Source: Seison nebaliae
Taxonomy: Eukaryota; Rotifera; Pararotatoria; Seisonacea; Seisonidae
Reading direction: 5' to 3'
NCBI GenBank assembly: GCA_023231475.1
Contig: JALJEE010001544.1
Location: 62,001-126,000, forward strand
DNA length: 64,000 bases
Within the stretch, counting starts at the first letter, position 1. Each line of letters opens with the position of its first letter. Under the pieces are notes generated by a model. It was not told the DNA's origin, ran no database searches, and worked only from the letters and a program-made list of their open reading frames with translations. Shown piece by piece: positions 38,501 to 51,238 of this stretch. Made by a program: the position numbers and the translations under genes.

Positions 38501-41500
38501 TTATCATATTAGACAATCGTTGGGATTGAAAACGAAAATAGTTTGTAATTGTCGTCAGGCATTGAATATTCAGAATGTCCTTCTCGCTGATAAAATCCAA
38601 AATAATTTGACCAAATGTCTTTTTATAAAATTTAAAATTGCTTTGTTTTCTGAAGTGGTGGCTAAAACTATAACACCGATCGTTAGTGAAAAATGTTTTA
38701 TTGTTTAAACTAAAGAATTTTGTTGTATATAAAAAGGTGGAAAGAAGTATCCATTTACGAGCAGCCGCTTTCTTGGAACAGGTCGCACCCCAACAATGTT
38801 ATTTGTGCGGTGGGCAATACGTGTACGAATGTTTCCCTGAATTACGATTGAGATCGAATACTTCCAAATATTTACCGATGCGTATTTCGATAGGATCTGG
38901 TGGTTTGATTACTTTTGTTATTTCTGAAGAAAAATTTGAAAAAATATCTTTTCAGAAAGTTTGGGTGGTGGCACAGAAACAGCACCAACTGGGCCCTCGA
39001 CTACAAGTTTAAGTTTTTTTAGATTCCAACAATTTTCAATCTGAAACTTTCCAGGTGAGGAAAATACTGATACTTCCACATATTATGGAACGAATCGGAA
39101 TGCGAATGAGAACGCGAGATCAAAAAGTAAGATTGATTACTCGTTTGATCGTCCTCCAGGAAATATTCCCGGTCAGTATATTCGGAGTACTCAACAATTC
39201 CTTCAAATTAATAAACCGAGTGACATTTTGACAACAACGTTAACGGAGGAAGATTGGAATAATTATCCAGTTGAAGATGTGGAAGGTATGGAGAATTTTC
39301 TGGAGGAGTGTGTGAAAAATGAGAGAGTTCCAAGTGAAACATTATCAGGAATAATGATTGATATGATCTCGCACAGTAAACAAGTTTTCCGCATATTCTC
39401 CAAACGAATCCGCCACAAATCAATGACGAATAAGAAGACTCGATCTCATGTTGAAAATGTAAAGTTGTTACTAAATAATGTTTCCTTATCGATGCAAGGT
39501 TTCATTTTTCTTCTATTCAATTTGTACATTGTCAATTCAAATTCTTTCAATTATCAGACATATTAGAAATGGAAATAGAGTTAAGTAATGAAATGGAAAC
39601 AAGTGGTAAGATTTGTGGTTGTATCGATTGGCCTCGAGAAGATAAAGCATTTCGTTATTCGAATACATCCGGTTCATTTGGAACAGGCAATGATTTGACT
39701 CAAATAGAAAATAATGATTTGTCTGATACTTGGAATCGGAAATCAGCATTCGATTTGGAAGCATGTGAATGTAATAATGTTGGTAAATTGATAATAAACT
39801 AAATTGGATTAATATCATAATATGATTTTTAGTTATTAGTCATTTTATATGCTCAATTGACATATCATTATTCGAATGCTTGTGATCCGGAATCAATGAT
39901 TCATTATAAACTGATGGAAGCGGAACTGGCAATTATTATCGGTAATAGTTCACGTGCATTATTATTCCTTCACGATTGTCATCATATTATGGATATGTGG
40001 AAGAAGAATCAAAGAAATCCTTTATTGGAATTGAAGTCTGGTGAAGGAGCGATATTACCAGAATTAGTTTACACTATCAGTAAAGTAACTGAAGCACGCT
40101 TGTATCGTTTAGTGGGAATAGTTTGAAATTTTTTTCTTTTATTAATCATATGATGTCTTTAAAAGGCCTTATCTTATCAAGGCAAATATATGAAAGCTTT
40201 AAATATGTTCAATTATGTCACTAAATTATTCCATTTACCGGAATTATTAACGAAAATGGTAGCGTCAAAAAGTCCGTTTGGGAAATCGTTCATGCTTTTC
40301 CCATCATACGTTAACGCGTTCGTTCGACGAGTCACTGGCGAGAAGAATATAACGAAGTTAACTGAAATAGTCGAATTATGTAATGCTACAAGAGTCGTTT
40401 TTCTTCATTTGACTGATGGTCATCGTGCATTGGCATTGAATATAATTCAATCGAAAGTAGCATTAATCCTCATTAATCTCAAAGCACCAAATGGATTACC
40501 TGAAGTTATAATGCTGAACATAATTTAGTTAACATTCAATTTGTTTATAGTTACTCAAATCAGAAGCGGCTCTAATTGAATTCTATTCACGGGAAGGTAT
40601 CATAAATAAAGCCAGAAAAGCTCTGAAACGAACATTAGAAACGTTCCGATATATTTCAGACTTATCTCTATTTTACGCTCAATTTCAGATGTGGACCAAT
40701 GTTGAAGAGTCTTCAAGATTATAATCAAGTCATTAAACTCTACTGCGTTCTATGTGTCCACTATCAATCAGAAGGTATCGTTCAAAAAGCAATGGAGACC
40801 GGTTGGCTATTTTTATGAATTAAAATAAATTAAAACATTTTTTGAAGGTTTATTAGTAAGAAAATTATTAACGAATGTCAATGATACGAAACAATTGATC
40901 AGAATGATGCCAGATATCATATCACCTGCAATTGAGACCATAAAGTTTTTACTCAAAATTTCCCTAAAACTACTCGACTTTTCACTAGTTTAAGTGTAAC
41001 GGAACAATGTTTGGAGATTTTATATTATTATTCAAGAGAAACAGAAAACGAATTAGGTATGGCTTGGTTCCATTGTTTAAGTGTTACCGTTTCACTCGTT
41101 TTCCCAAGTTTTCATTAAAACTTCCAACAACTTATTAAATTTCTTCTTTGCGCAGAACCTCCAAAAATCATTCCGGACATTAAAGCGTCTTTGGCTTTCT
41201 GTAACGAGTTGGTCACCTCAACAATACTCGGAGAGAATAGTATGTTAATTTATAATTGTCTTAGCAATTTGGGTCTTTGGTAAGGAAATTTTTATTCAAA
41301 TTAATAATTCTTTGAAATGTAATTTGTAGGTATCGTCGTTATCCACATTACAAATCTCCGAATTCATCTGATTATTATTTTTATGCAGCATTAGGAATGC
41401 ACAGTTTCCTTTATATCAACAACTATTTAAGTGGTTCGTCATTCTATCGATTGATTGAATATCAATTGATAAATTTGGCGGGTAAAGTTTTTGAATTTGG

Positions 41501-41929
41501 TGATTCATCTCACATCATGAATCGTTTTCAAATGCGAAATGTTTTCTCTCATTTCAAATTATTTTTTCTAATTCTGTTAGTTATTGAAAGCGACCGCATT
41601 AATCGAGAATTCTTGCGAGATATTTATCGCCAGAAGTATGATTTATGAAGCTTATTTGAATTTGTTACATGAGAAGAAAACGGATTGTAAAAAACTGATA
41701 AACGAAGCAATAGGTCATTCAGAGAAATTCGGATTAAAATATACAAATTCTTATGCGAAACGATGTTATAAAGTTATCATTTCCATTCGTTCCTCTCTAA
41801 TAATTCTTCAAAAAAAAACAGTTTTGGTTTAAGAGAGAAGTGACATCTCAATTTGAGGTGAATAAATTATATCCATCGAAGGAAATAAACAATTTCATTT
41901 TACCACCAATTGAATGGTTTGAGAAATAA
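35517..41929 (+). CDS. ADCY10: Soluble adenylyl cyclase (ADCY10)
   Basis: Bicarbonate- and calcium-responsive cAMP-forming enzyme, long and many-exoned. C1 domain: LFADVSGFTKLTE and LKFAGDAILGFW carry the two metal-binding Asp residues. Exons then join at 36199/36270, 36465/36512 and 36626/36691. C2 domain: VTIVFGTM, KVMMFDKGCSFLCAFGLPG and VGHALRHEYTVIGRKVNMAARLM, all hallmark sAC sequence. It is followed by a P-loop (YYGDAGMGKTRI, near 37290) and a Walker-B-like IVIVDDAQFIDEDSW. The TPR-like helical part runs over many small exons from 38700 to the end; AFLEQVAPQQCYLCGG corresponds to the human FLEEDAHRCDHCRG segment. The last exon ends LPPIEWFEK before TAA at 41927. Most introns start GTT; one near 38706-38739 is only about 34 bases. 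Exon joins after 39000 were not all resolved. The stop overlaps AATAAA at 41925-41930. Confidence 0.9.
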
Positions 41930-41930
41930 A
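41925..41930 (+). terminator. AATAAA overlapping the ADCY10 stop codon
   Basis: The stop codon TAA of ADCY10 is contained in a canonical poly(A) hexamer. If used, it would make the 3' UTR very short and push the cleavage site into the convergent kinase gene. Confidence 0.4.
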
Positions 41931-41949
41931 TAAATGAGTCAATTGTTAA

Positions 41950-45237
<3,288 letters not shown>

Positions 45238-46827
45238 GACTGATGGATTTGTTCATGTAAAATTGATAAAGATATTTTTAATGTTCTCACCGAAAAGAAA
45301 ACAAATAAGAAGAAGAAGAAATTTCCCGTCCGACAACTTTCAATCCGATATTAGCGATGTTGATCAAATTGACGGTGGATGATGTTAATGATGATAATGA
45401 GATATATAGAAACGTTCGAGATTTGGACTAGAAAGAAAGTTTTTCAATCAATAGGACGAACTATCGTTATCGAATACCGTTCCTATCCGTATCTTCATAT
45501 TCGTATCTCGCATTCATGTATATTAATGTTTGTCATCGTTATCGTTATCATCGAATCTAATATGTCTAATTTTCCTTTTCTTTATTTTGAGAATGTTCTT
45601 CCTTTCAATATGGTATTCTTCTCGATGTGTTGTCGTAATGTGATGTTGATATTTATCGCGTATAATTTTTTTTCAATTTGTTCGTTGAGGTGCGACAACG
45701 GACAAATCCGGATATGGTATTTCCATGCAAAATATGATCGTCAATGAATCGATAAAAATGTAATTCAACATCTTTATCTACCTTTCCAAGATAAATAAAC
45801 TTTCCTAAATTCTCTTTCATTCATTCTTAACCGAACAATAATAACTAAATCGTTAAAGCGATAAACTTCCTAATAATGCTCGACGATTAGGTCAATTCCT
45901 CATTCTTAATCATTATATAGATAATAAAGCAAATGTCTTAACTCCTCTTCGCGTTAGGAAATAATTTCAAATTTCTAACTTGTTTATTTTTAACGTAACA
46001 TTGCTCATATAAAGGATAAGTTTCAAATGGATTCATTGGAAAGAGCATTTCGGTTGTTGATGAAATGATTGGGATTAATTTCTCCATAATCTCTTTAATC
46101 AATTATGATAAATTACTTTACGTTGACATATATTTCGGGATATTTAAAGGTAAAATCCCATGGAGAATTTCAATTAAAAAGAATTTTATTAAATCTTTCA
46201 TTGACGTCATACTACGCACAACAATAATAACTTGTCGAATAACACTAAATACCTCCAGATATCTCACTCACAAAGACATCTGATTTGAAAGGGTTAAGAA
46301 AGGAACCTATTTAGAGTGGTACATCAGAAACAGTAACAAAACTGTTAAAATTACTTACATATGTATTAGGTATATATGTATCTCTTAATAATTTAAAAGA
46401 GTTAACTCTTTTAATATGTTTAATATTGAAAGAGAATATCAGAGAACTAATTGTAATAATTGTTAAAAGACAAATATCTATTTACTATAATCAGTTATTA
46501 AATAATAAGTAGATGTCTCTATTTAATTCCTCATCAGTAAACTCTTTTGAACAATATTTATTATACCTGATGACCTTTTACCATTCATTGTGGAATTGAA
46601 GACATTTAATACTACTTCTGTCACATGTCGGTTTGTATAATGTAAGAAAACATTATAGCACAATTAATCAGATAAGGCAAATTTTTATTAATGAAGATAA
46701 ATTAAATAATAATTAGATACAAGTATCAGCCAGATAAGGTAAATTTTATAATGCAAATTATAAATTAAATTGAACAATTTAATTTGACATATCTAACTAA
46801 TCACAAGACAGTGAAAAAAAATAATTT
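45238..46827. other. Intergenic region with a 22-base palindrome
   Basis: About 1.6 kb between the kinase start and the secreted-protein stop. The only structure I see is a perfect palindrome centred at 46403/46404 (arms TTAAAAGAGTT) and a short direct repeat (CAGATAAGG with flanking AAATTTT) near 46670 and 46732. No gene is supported. Confidence 0.5.
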
Positions 46828-47678
46828 CTAAAATTGTATATAGAATTTAACAACTTTTCTAATTTTATTCGGTTCGAATAAAATTGTTAATAGACAAATA
46901 TCCCAGAATCGATATTCTTTGGAGCGATATTTTATTAGTTGGTATTTGCTATTATGCATTGGAGAATTGTGTGATGAACAATCAGTCAAATTATATTTTT
47001 GTGCAAATTTCCAATAAACAAAATCACTTTCGTATTGTTGAGATGTGTTCCCAAATTTTACTCCGCAACCTTCACCGGACATATCTTCCTCCATTGGACG
47101 TCGTATAAAGATTTTTAAACAGATTGGTCGTAATTCACTTAATTGATGGAGAAAGTTAAGACCCAAATTAAATGTCACAAAATCAGCGGCCACATAACCA
47201 TTCTCATAATCCTCTTGCTTCATTTGATTCAATTTTACGTCAGCATACTCCTGACTGAACATAAAATATCCTGGTTCGTTACAACCTGAAACAGAAAATT
47301 TTTTTGTTTCCAAAAGTTTATCATAATAGAAAACATAATCTAAAAAGATAATTAATCTCGTTGATTTAATGAAATAGTGGAACTTTTTTTTAAAAAAATG
47401 ACATTTTCATTTTCAATAATTTCTTTACTGAAATTGAAGAATTTTATTGAAGTTCCATCCATTGTATTTAGTAGACCAATGCAGCCAGTAGTGAGACTAC
47501 AACTTAAAAGTTGCTTCATAATACATTTATTATTATAATACTGAATTCCATTTCTCGGCGCATAAACGTCGGATGAATTGATATACAGATGATTTGTTTC
47601 AATTGTGTTTCCTGAAATAACTTGAAAATTTATTTGGAAATTGATGATGGAAATAATGACAAATGAGAAAATATACAT
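46828..47678 (-). CDS. Putative secreted protein, family unknown
   Basis: Two exons. The first starts at 47678 with a hydrophobic signal-like segment MYIFSFVIISIINFQINFQ and runs through NSSDVYAPRNGIQYY and CIMKQLLSCSLTTGCIGLL. The second is joined by a roughly 100-base intron starting GTTCCA and ending TTTCAG near 47287. It reads CNEPGYFMFSQEYADVKLN, GEGCGVKFGNTSQQYESDFV and LTDCSSHNSP, ending at 46828. Several Cys residues and N-glycosylation sites suit a secreted protein. I do not recognise the fold. A partial tandem copy lies just upstream (48321-48557). Base composition is even more AT-rich than the neighbours. Confidence 0.6.
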
Positions 47679-48320
47679 CGAAAATTTCTACTATTTAAAA
47701 AAAAAATGTTAAATATTAATTTTTTTATATAATTGAATAAATCCCAGCGAGATAAATAAAAAAGGAAACGAACTAACTCAACTGATGAGTTATTAGAAAT
47801 AAGACGTTTTGCTTGAAAAAACAAGAGAAATTTATTCAAAATAAGTAAAAGTAAATTATCACAAGTTGAATAATGAAGAAAATTAGTAAGTAAAGTAATT
47901 GGAAGATTACTAATCTTGTTAGTTGATTCTTTCAACTTTCTTCCTTACGTATGGAAAATAATTTGTTTTATGAAGAATATGCTTCATTGAGTAAACATCG
48001 ATTTTAAAAATTCAAAAGATTAATTACTAATGAGAGAATATTAAAACTTCTTACTTTCACTATAATTTAACTAGGTCCTACTTTCCAAGTAATTATCGAG
48101 TTCCTCATCAATTATTATTTTCCCAAAGACCAATTGAAGTGTTTGAAAGATTTCTCAATGTATTTGTAATTAACACTAATGTAAATCTTAGTGCCAAATA
48201 TGATTTTTTTTAACTAAGCAAAAGTGAGCTCTCTTCTAGCAGAGCAAAATTAGACAGTTCTAACGAAGATCATTTATAATCCATTTGTACTATTAATACC
48301 ATTGATACCATTTGTTAATC

Positions 48321-48557
48321 TTATAACTTAGCAACCATATTTAACGAAAGCAACCAGGGACTGCAACTAATCAATTGGTTCATAATACATATAATAATCT
48401 GATATTGAATTCCATTTCTCAGTAAATAAACTTCTGATGAATTAATATCCTGGTCGCCCTTCTGTATTGGACCTCCTGAGATAAGTGGAAGATTTATTTG
48501 GAAATTGATGATGGAAATCATGACAAATGACAAAATATACATGGATAATTTCACCAA
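48321..48557 (-). pseudogene. Truncated tandem copy of the secreted-protein gene
   Basis: The minus-strand frame MYILSFVMISIINFQINLP, INSSEVYLLRNGIQYQ, CIMNQLISCS is clearly paralogous to the first exon of the neighbouring gene, with the same signal-like start. Similarity stops soon after, at about 48350, where a short deletion shifts the frame. No copy of the second exon follows. Upstream sequence is also duplicated (see the repeat entry). Loss of the second exon and of the frame makes it a likely pseudogene, unless it is spliced onto something not recognised. Confidence 0.7.
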
Positions 48558-49653
48558 AAATATATTGAAAGTTAATTTATTATAAGTTTAGAATTAAAGA
48601 ATTTATAATTTTGAAAAGTAAATAATCAAAGCAATTGATAAGGTAAGAAGATGAGAAAATTATCAAATCTCATTCCAACGACGAAATTTCCACATATGTT
48701 TTTTACACCGTGTATTACTTTTCATCATTTTTAATTTCTTCGAAGTAGACAATGTGAACCTTTTCAAGCTCATTCTCAATAAAAATGATCACATGAGTGC
48801 GTAGCGCAGTGGTCTACGCACGTCCCACGCATTTATGCGAAACAATGTACCTTACATTCGATACCAAAATTATATTGGGACGTGCGTAGCGCAGTGTTCT
48901 ATGCACGTTTCCAATGTCACAACGATTGAGACAGACGTCTCACGAAAGGTAGGAGTCTCCTATCACACTGACCGTAAGGAAGAAGATCGCTCAAACAATA
49001 TTCAATTGCCCAGATTCGGATTTCAAAACAAAAAAAAACAAACAAAATTGTAATAAAACTAATCAAAATTAATCCTTAAACGAATTTTAGAGAACCTACG
49101 GAGAAGTATTCTTATAAGAAAATGATAAATATAAGGTATAACAAATATTACCAAAGAAGGAGATTCGTGCTTTATTAATAAAGCTTAGTAGAGAGACTTC
49201 GAGTAGAGACTTCCATGCTTTCCAAATTTATAGTTGGCAATATTCCAATTTCACTATAATAACCATGTTTATTGTTTAGTAATAAATATTGAGTTAAAAG
49301 CGATTTTAAAATTCCGAAATATTAATTAATAATGATAGAATGTTAAAACTGGTTCAGTTAACTATAATTAAGTTATAAAATTATCGAATTTCATAGTTCC
49401 TTATCAACTATCATGTCATGTTGTGAAAAAAGTGTGAGTAAAAATGAACGGGATCGATGGGGAAAAAATTCGTAAGTTCCGAACAGGAGAATAAAACATT
49501 TATTTTTATGATTTGTAAATTACAAATGATAAACATTACAAATTGTAATGTTCGTTTTTAGATGAATATGAAGCTTCAGATCGGAACGTGTATTTAAGAA
49601 TTATACGTTATTTTACCCATTGTACAATTGACGGATATTTTTAAGTTCGGAGG
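48558..49653. other. Spacer between the broken copy and SEPHS2
   Basis: It holds the duplicated upstream block, the tRNA-like insertion, and then AT-rich sequence leading to SEPHS2. A frame at 48835-49053 crosses the tRNA-like element and has no support. Confidence 0.55.
48797..48950 (+). repeat. tRNA-like / SINE-like element with two A boxes
   Basis: TAGCGCAGTGG at 48802-48812 fits the pol III A box (TRGYNNARNNG). ATTCGATACC at 48856-48865 resembles a B box. A near copy, GTGCGTAGCGCAGTG, recurs at 48882-48896. The first copy forms a hairpin (GTGCGTA with TACGCAC), and TACGCACGTCCC pairs with GGGACGTGCGTA at the second copy. A proper T-arm and acceptor stem are not formed, so it is not a functional tRNA. 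It is a degenerate tRNA or a tRNA-derived short element. Confidence 0.5.
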
Positions 49654-50817
49654 ATGTATCGTGCGAGTAAATTCGATCCGAAAGAATTAGGATTGTCAGT
49701 TGATTTTCAATTGACGTCGTTCTCCAAATTGAAAGGATGAGGATGTAAGGTACCGCAGTCAGAATTAGATAATCTCCTGCGGAAAGTTAAATCAACATTC
49801 GACGACAATTTCAACGATAAAACTAATGGTGAAGGAGACCATTCGAAAGTGCAAGGAATTGGACTAGACACATCTATAACTCCATTATCTCAGAAGAATT
49901 TATACATGATCCAATCAACTGATTTCTTCTATCCTCTAATTAATGATCCTTTCCTAATGGGAAAAATTGCTTGTGCCAACGTTCTCAGTGACGTATACGC
50001 GACCGGAGTACAACGAATCGATAATCTTCAAATGATTCTCACTCTCTCCATCGACATGAATAAAGAGCAACGCTCCAAAATTATTCCTCTATTAATCGAT
50101 GGATTTATTGAGCAGACGAAATGTGCAAAAACCGTCGTGAGCGGTGGCCAAACGGTGAACAATCCATGGATCACTATCGGAGGAACAGTGACGAGTATTT
50201 GTGATGAGTCGGAATTTATCCGTCCAATTAATTCTACTCCTGGTAACGTTCTCGTTCTAACAAAACCACTTGGTACTCAAGTTGCAGTGAACGCTTATCA
50301 ATGGATGATGGAAACGAAGATGGAAAATGAACAGAACGAGATTTTTATTGACTTCTTTAATAAAATCTCACCTATCATCACTAACGAACAAATCGTGGAA
50401 TTATATGATAAAGCTGCTAACCAAATGGCAAGTCTTAATGATATCGGTGCACAATTAATGCACAAATATTGCGCAAATGCAGCAACCGATATTACTGGAT
50501 TTGGCCTATTAGGACATGCTAAAAATTTAGTAGCCGAACAAAATAAATCGGTTAATTTCAAATTCCACACAATGCCATTTTTGGAACATTCGTTGGCCGT
50601 AGATAAAGTTCTTGGTGGAATGTTCAAATTGGAAAATTTCCTCTCAGCTGAAACGAGTGGTGGTCTCCTCATCTCACTACCAAACATATCAACAGCGAAA
50701 GATTTCATTGATGATTATCTCAAAATAAAAGGCTATCCAGCTTGGATAGTCGCCGATGTCGTAGAAGGAAATAGAAATGTTGAATTTTCTTCAAATATAA
50801 AATTTATAGAATGTTAA
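49654..50817 (+). CDS. SEPHS2: Selenophosphate synthetase 2, a selenoprotein (Sec at TGA 49738-49740)
   Basis: Makes selenophosphate from selenide and ATP, the selenium donor for Sec-tRNA. The frame from the ATG at 49654 reads MYRASKFDPKELGL, LTSFSKLKG, then TGA, then GCKVPQSELDNLLRK. TGA lies exactly where SEPHS2 has selenocysteine (motif G-U-G-C-K-V-P), and both sides are conserved, so it is recoded as Sec29. An in-frame TAA at 49642 closes the frame upstream. The rest is intact: NVLSDVYATGV, VSGGQTVNNPWITIGGTVTS, ITGFGLLGHA and AETSGGLLI. It is intronless, 387 residues including Sec, close to the family length. Automatic annotation would start late, at the first Met or alternative start after the TGA, and lose the active site. 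Confidence 0.93.
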
Positions 50818-50861
50818 CTTTTTTCAATTATTTTTTTGTCGTCCAATTTTTTACAAAATCT

Positions 50862-50928
50862 CTTTTATCTCATGATTTCTTTTAACTCAATTTGCTTTCC
50901 TAGTAAGTGTTAATTAAGATTGAAATTT
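50862..50928 (+). promoter_or_regulatory. Candidate SECIS element in the SEPHS2 3' UTR
   Basis: About 55 bases after the stop the order of SECIS core parts occurs. ATGA is at 50872-50875, 13 bases follow, then unpaired AA at 50889-50890, and GA at 50918-50919. TTAAC (50882-50886) pairs with GTTAA (50909-50913). A mini-helix GCTT with AAGT sits above the AA loop, as in type 2 elements. The lower helix has U-U mismatches, so folding needs checking. No other stretch of this 3' UTR fits the order as well. Confidence 0.5.
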
Positions 50929-50935
50929 TTTATTA

Positions 50936-50941
50936 AATAAA
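50936..50941 (+). terminator. Poly(A) signal for SEPHS2
   Basis: AATAAA lies 119 bases past the SEPHS2 stop and just after the candidate SECIS. This leaves the SECIS inside the transcript, as required. Confidence 0.5.
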
Positions 50942-51238
50942 CTTTTTTCTAAATTTTCTCGTTAACTTAAAATGAATTTAATGTCGACATGGAAAGTTTC
51001 AATAATTTATTGATCGATGTTTAATTCTGTTTATTCTGTTGCGAGAAATAAATAAAGTTTATTTTTGTTAAGAATTGCGGAATGTGCAATAAAGAGAGAG
51101 AAGGAAAATTTGAGAACTTATTTTTTAAAAAAATACCAGAAATGATGGAAATGAAGAATACTTTAAAAATCTGTTAATTTACTTATTGACATAAAACATT
51201 TAACGAGTTATAAGCTACTTAGGAGGAATAATGAAAGT

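Larger units (their letters stand above)
47679..49420. repeat. Tandem duplication around the secreted-protein gene
   Basis: The sequence upstream of copy 1 (about 47990-48120) and that upstream of copy 2 (about 49295-49420) align by eye. Shared words include GATTTTAAAA, ATTAATTA.TAATGA and TTCCT.ATCAA.TAT. From Met codon to this block is about 320 bases in copy 1 and about 760 in copy 2, so copy 2 carries about 440 extra bases. Those extra bases include the tRNA-like sequence at about 48797-48950. Confidence 0.65.

Noticed and set aside
48835-49053. 72-codon frame over the tRNA-like element
   Set aside because: It overlaps the inverted A-box copies and has no similarity to any protein that I know.
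49849-50817. Cysteine- or Sec-less truncated selenophosphate synthetase
   Set aside because: Homologous sequence extends upstream through the in-frame TGA to the ATG at 49654, so the shorter version is an artefact of treating TGA as stop.
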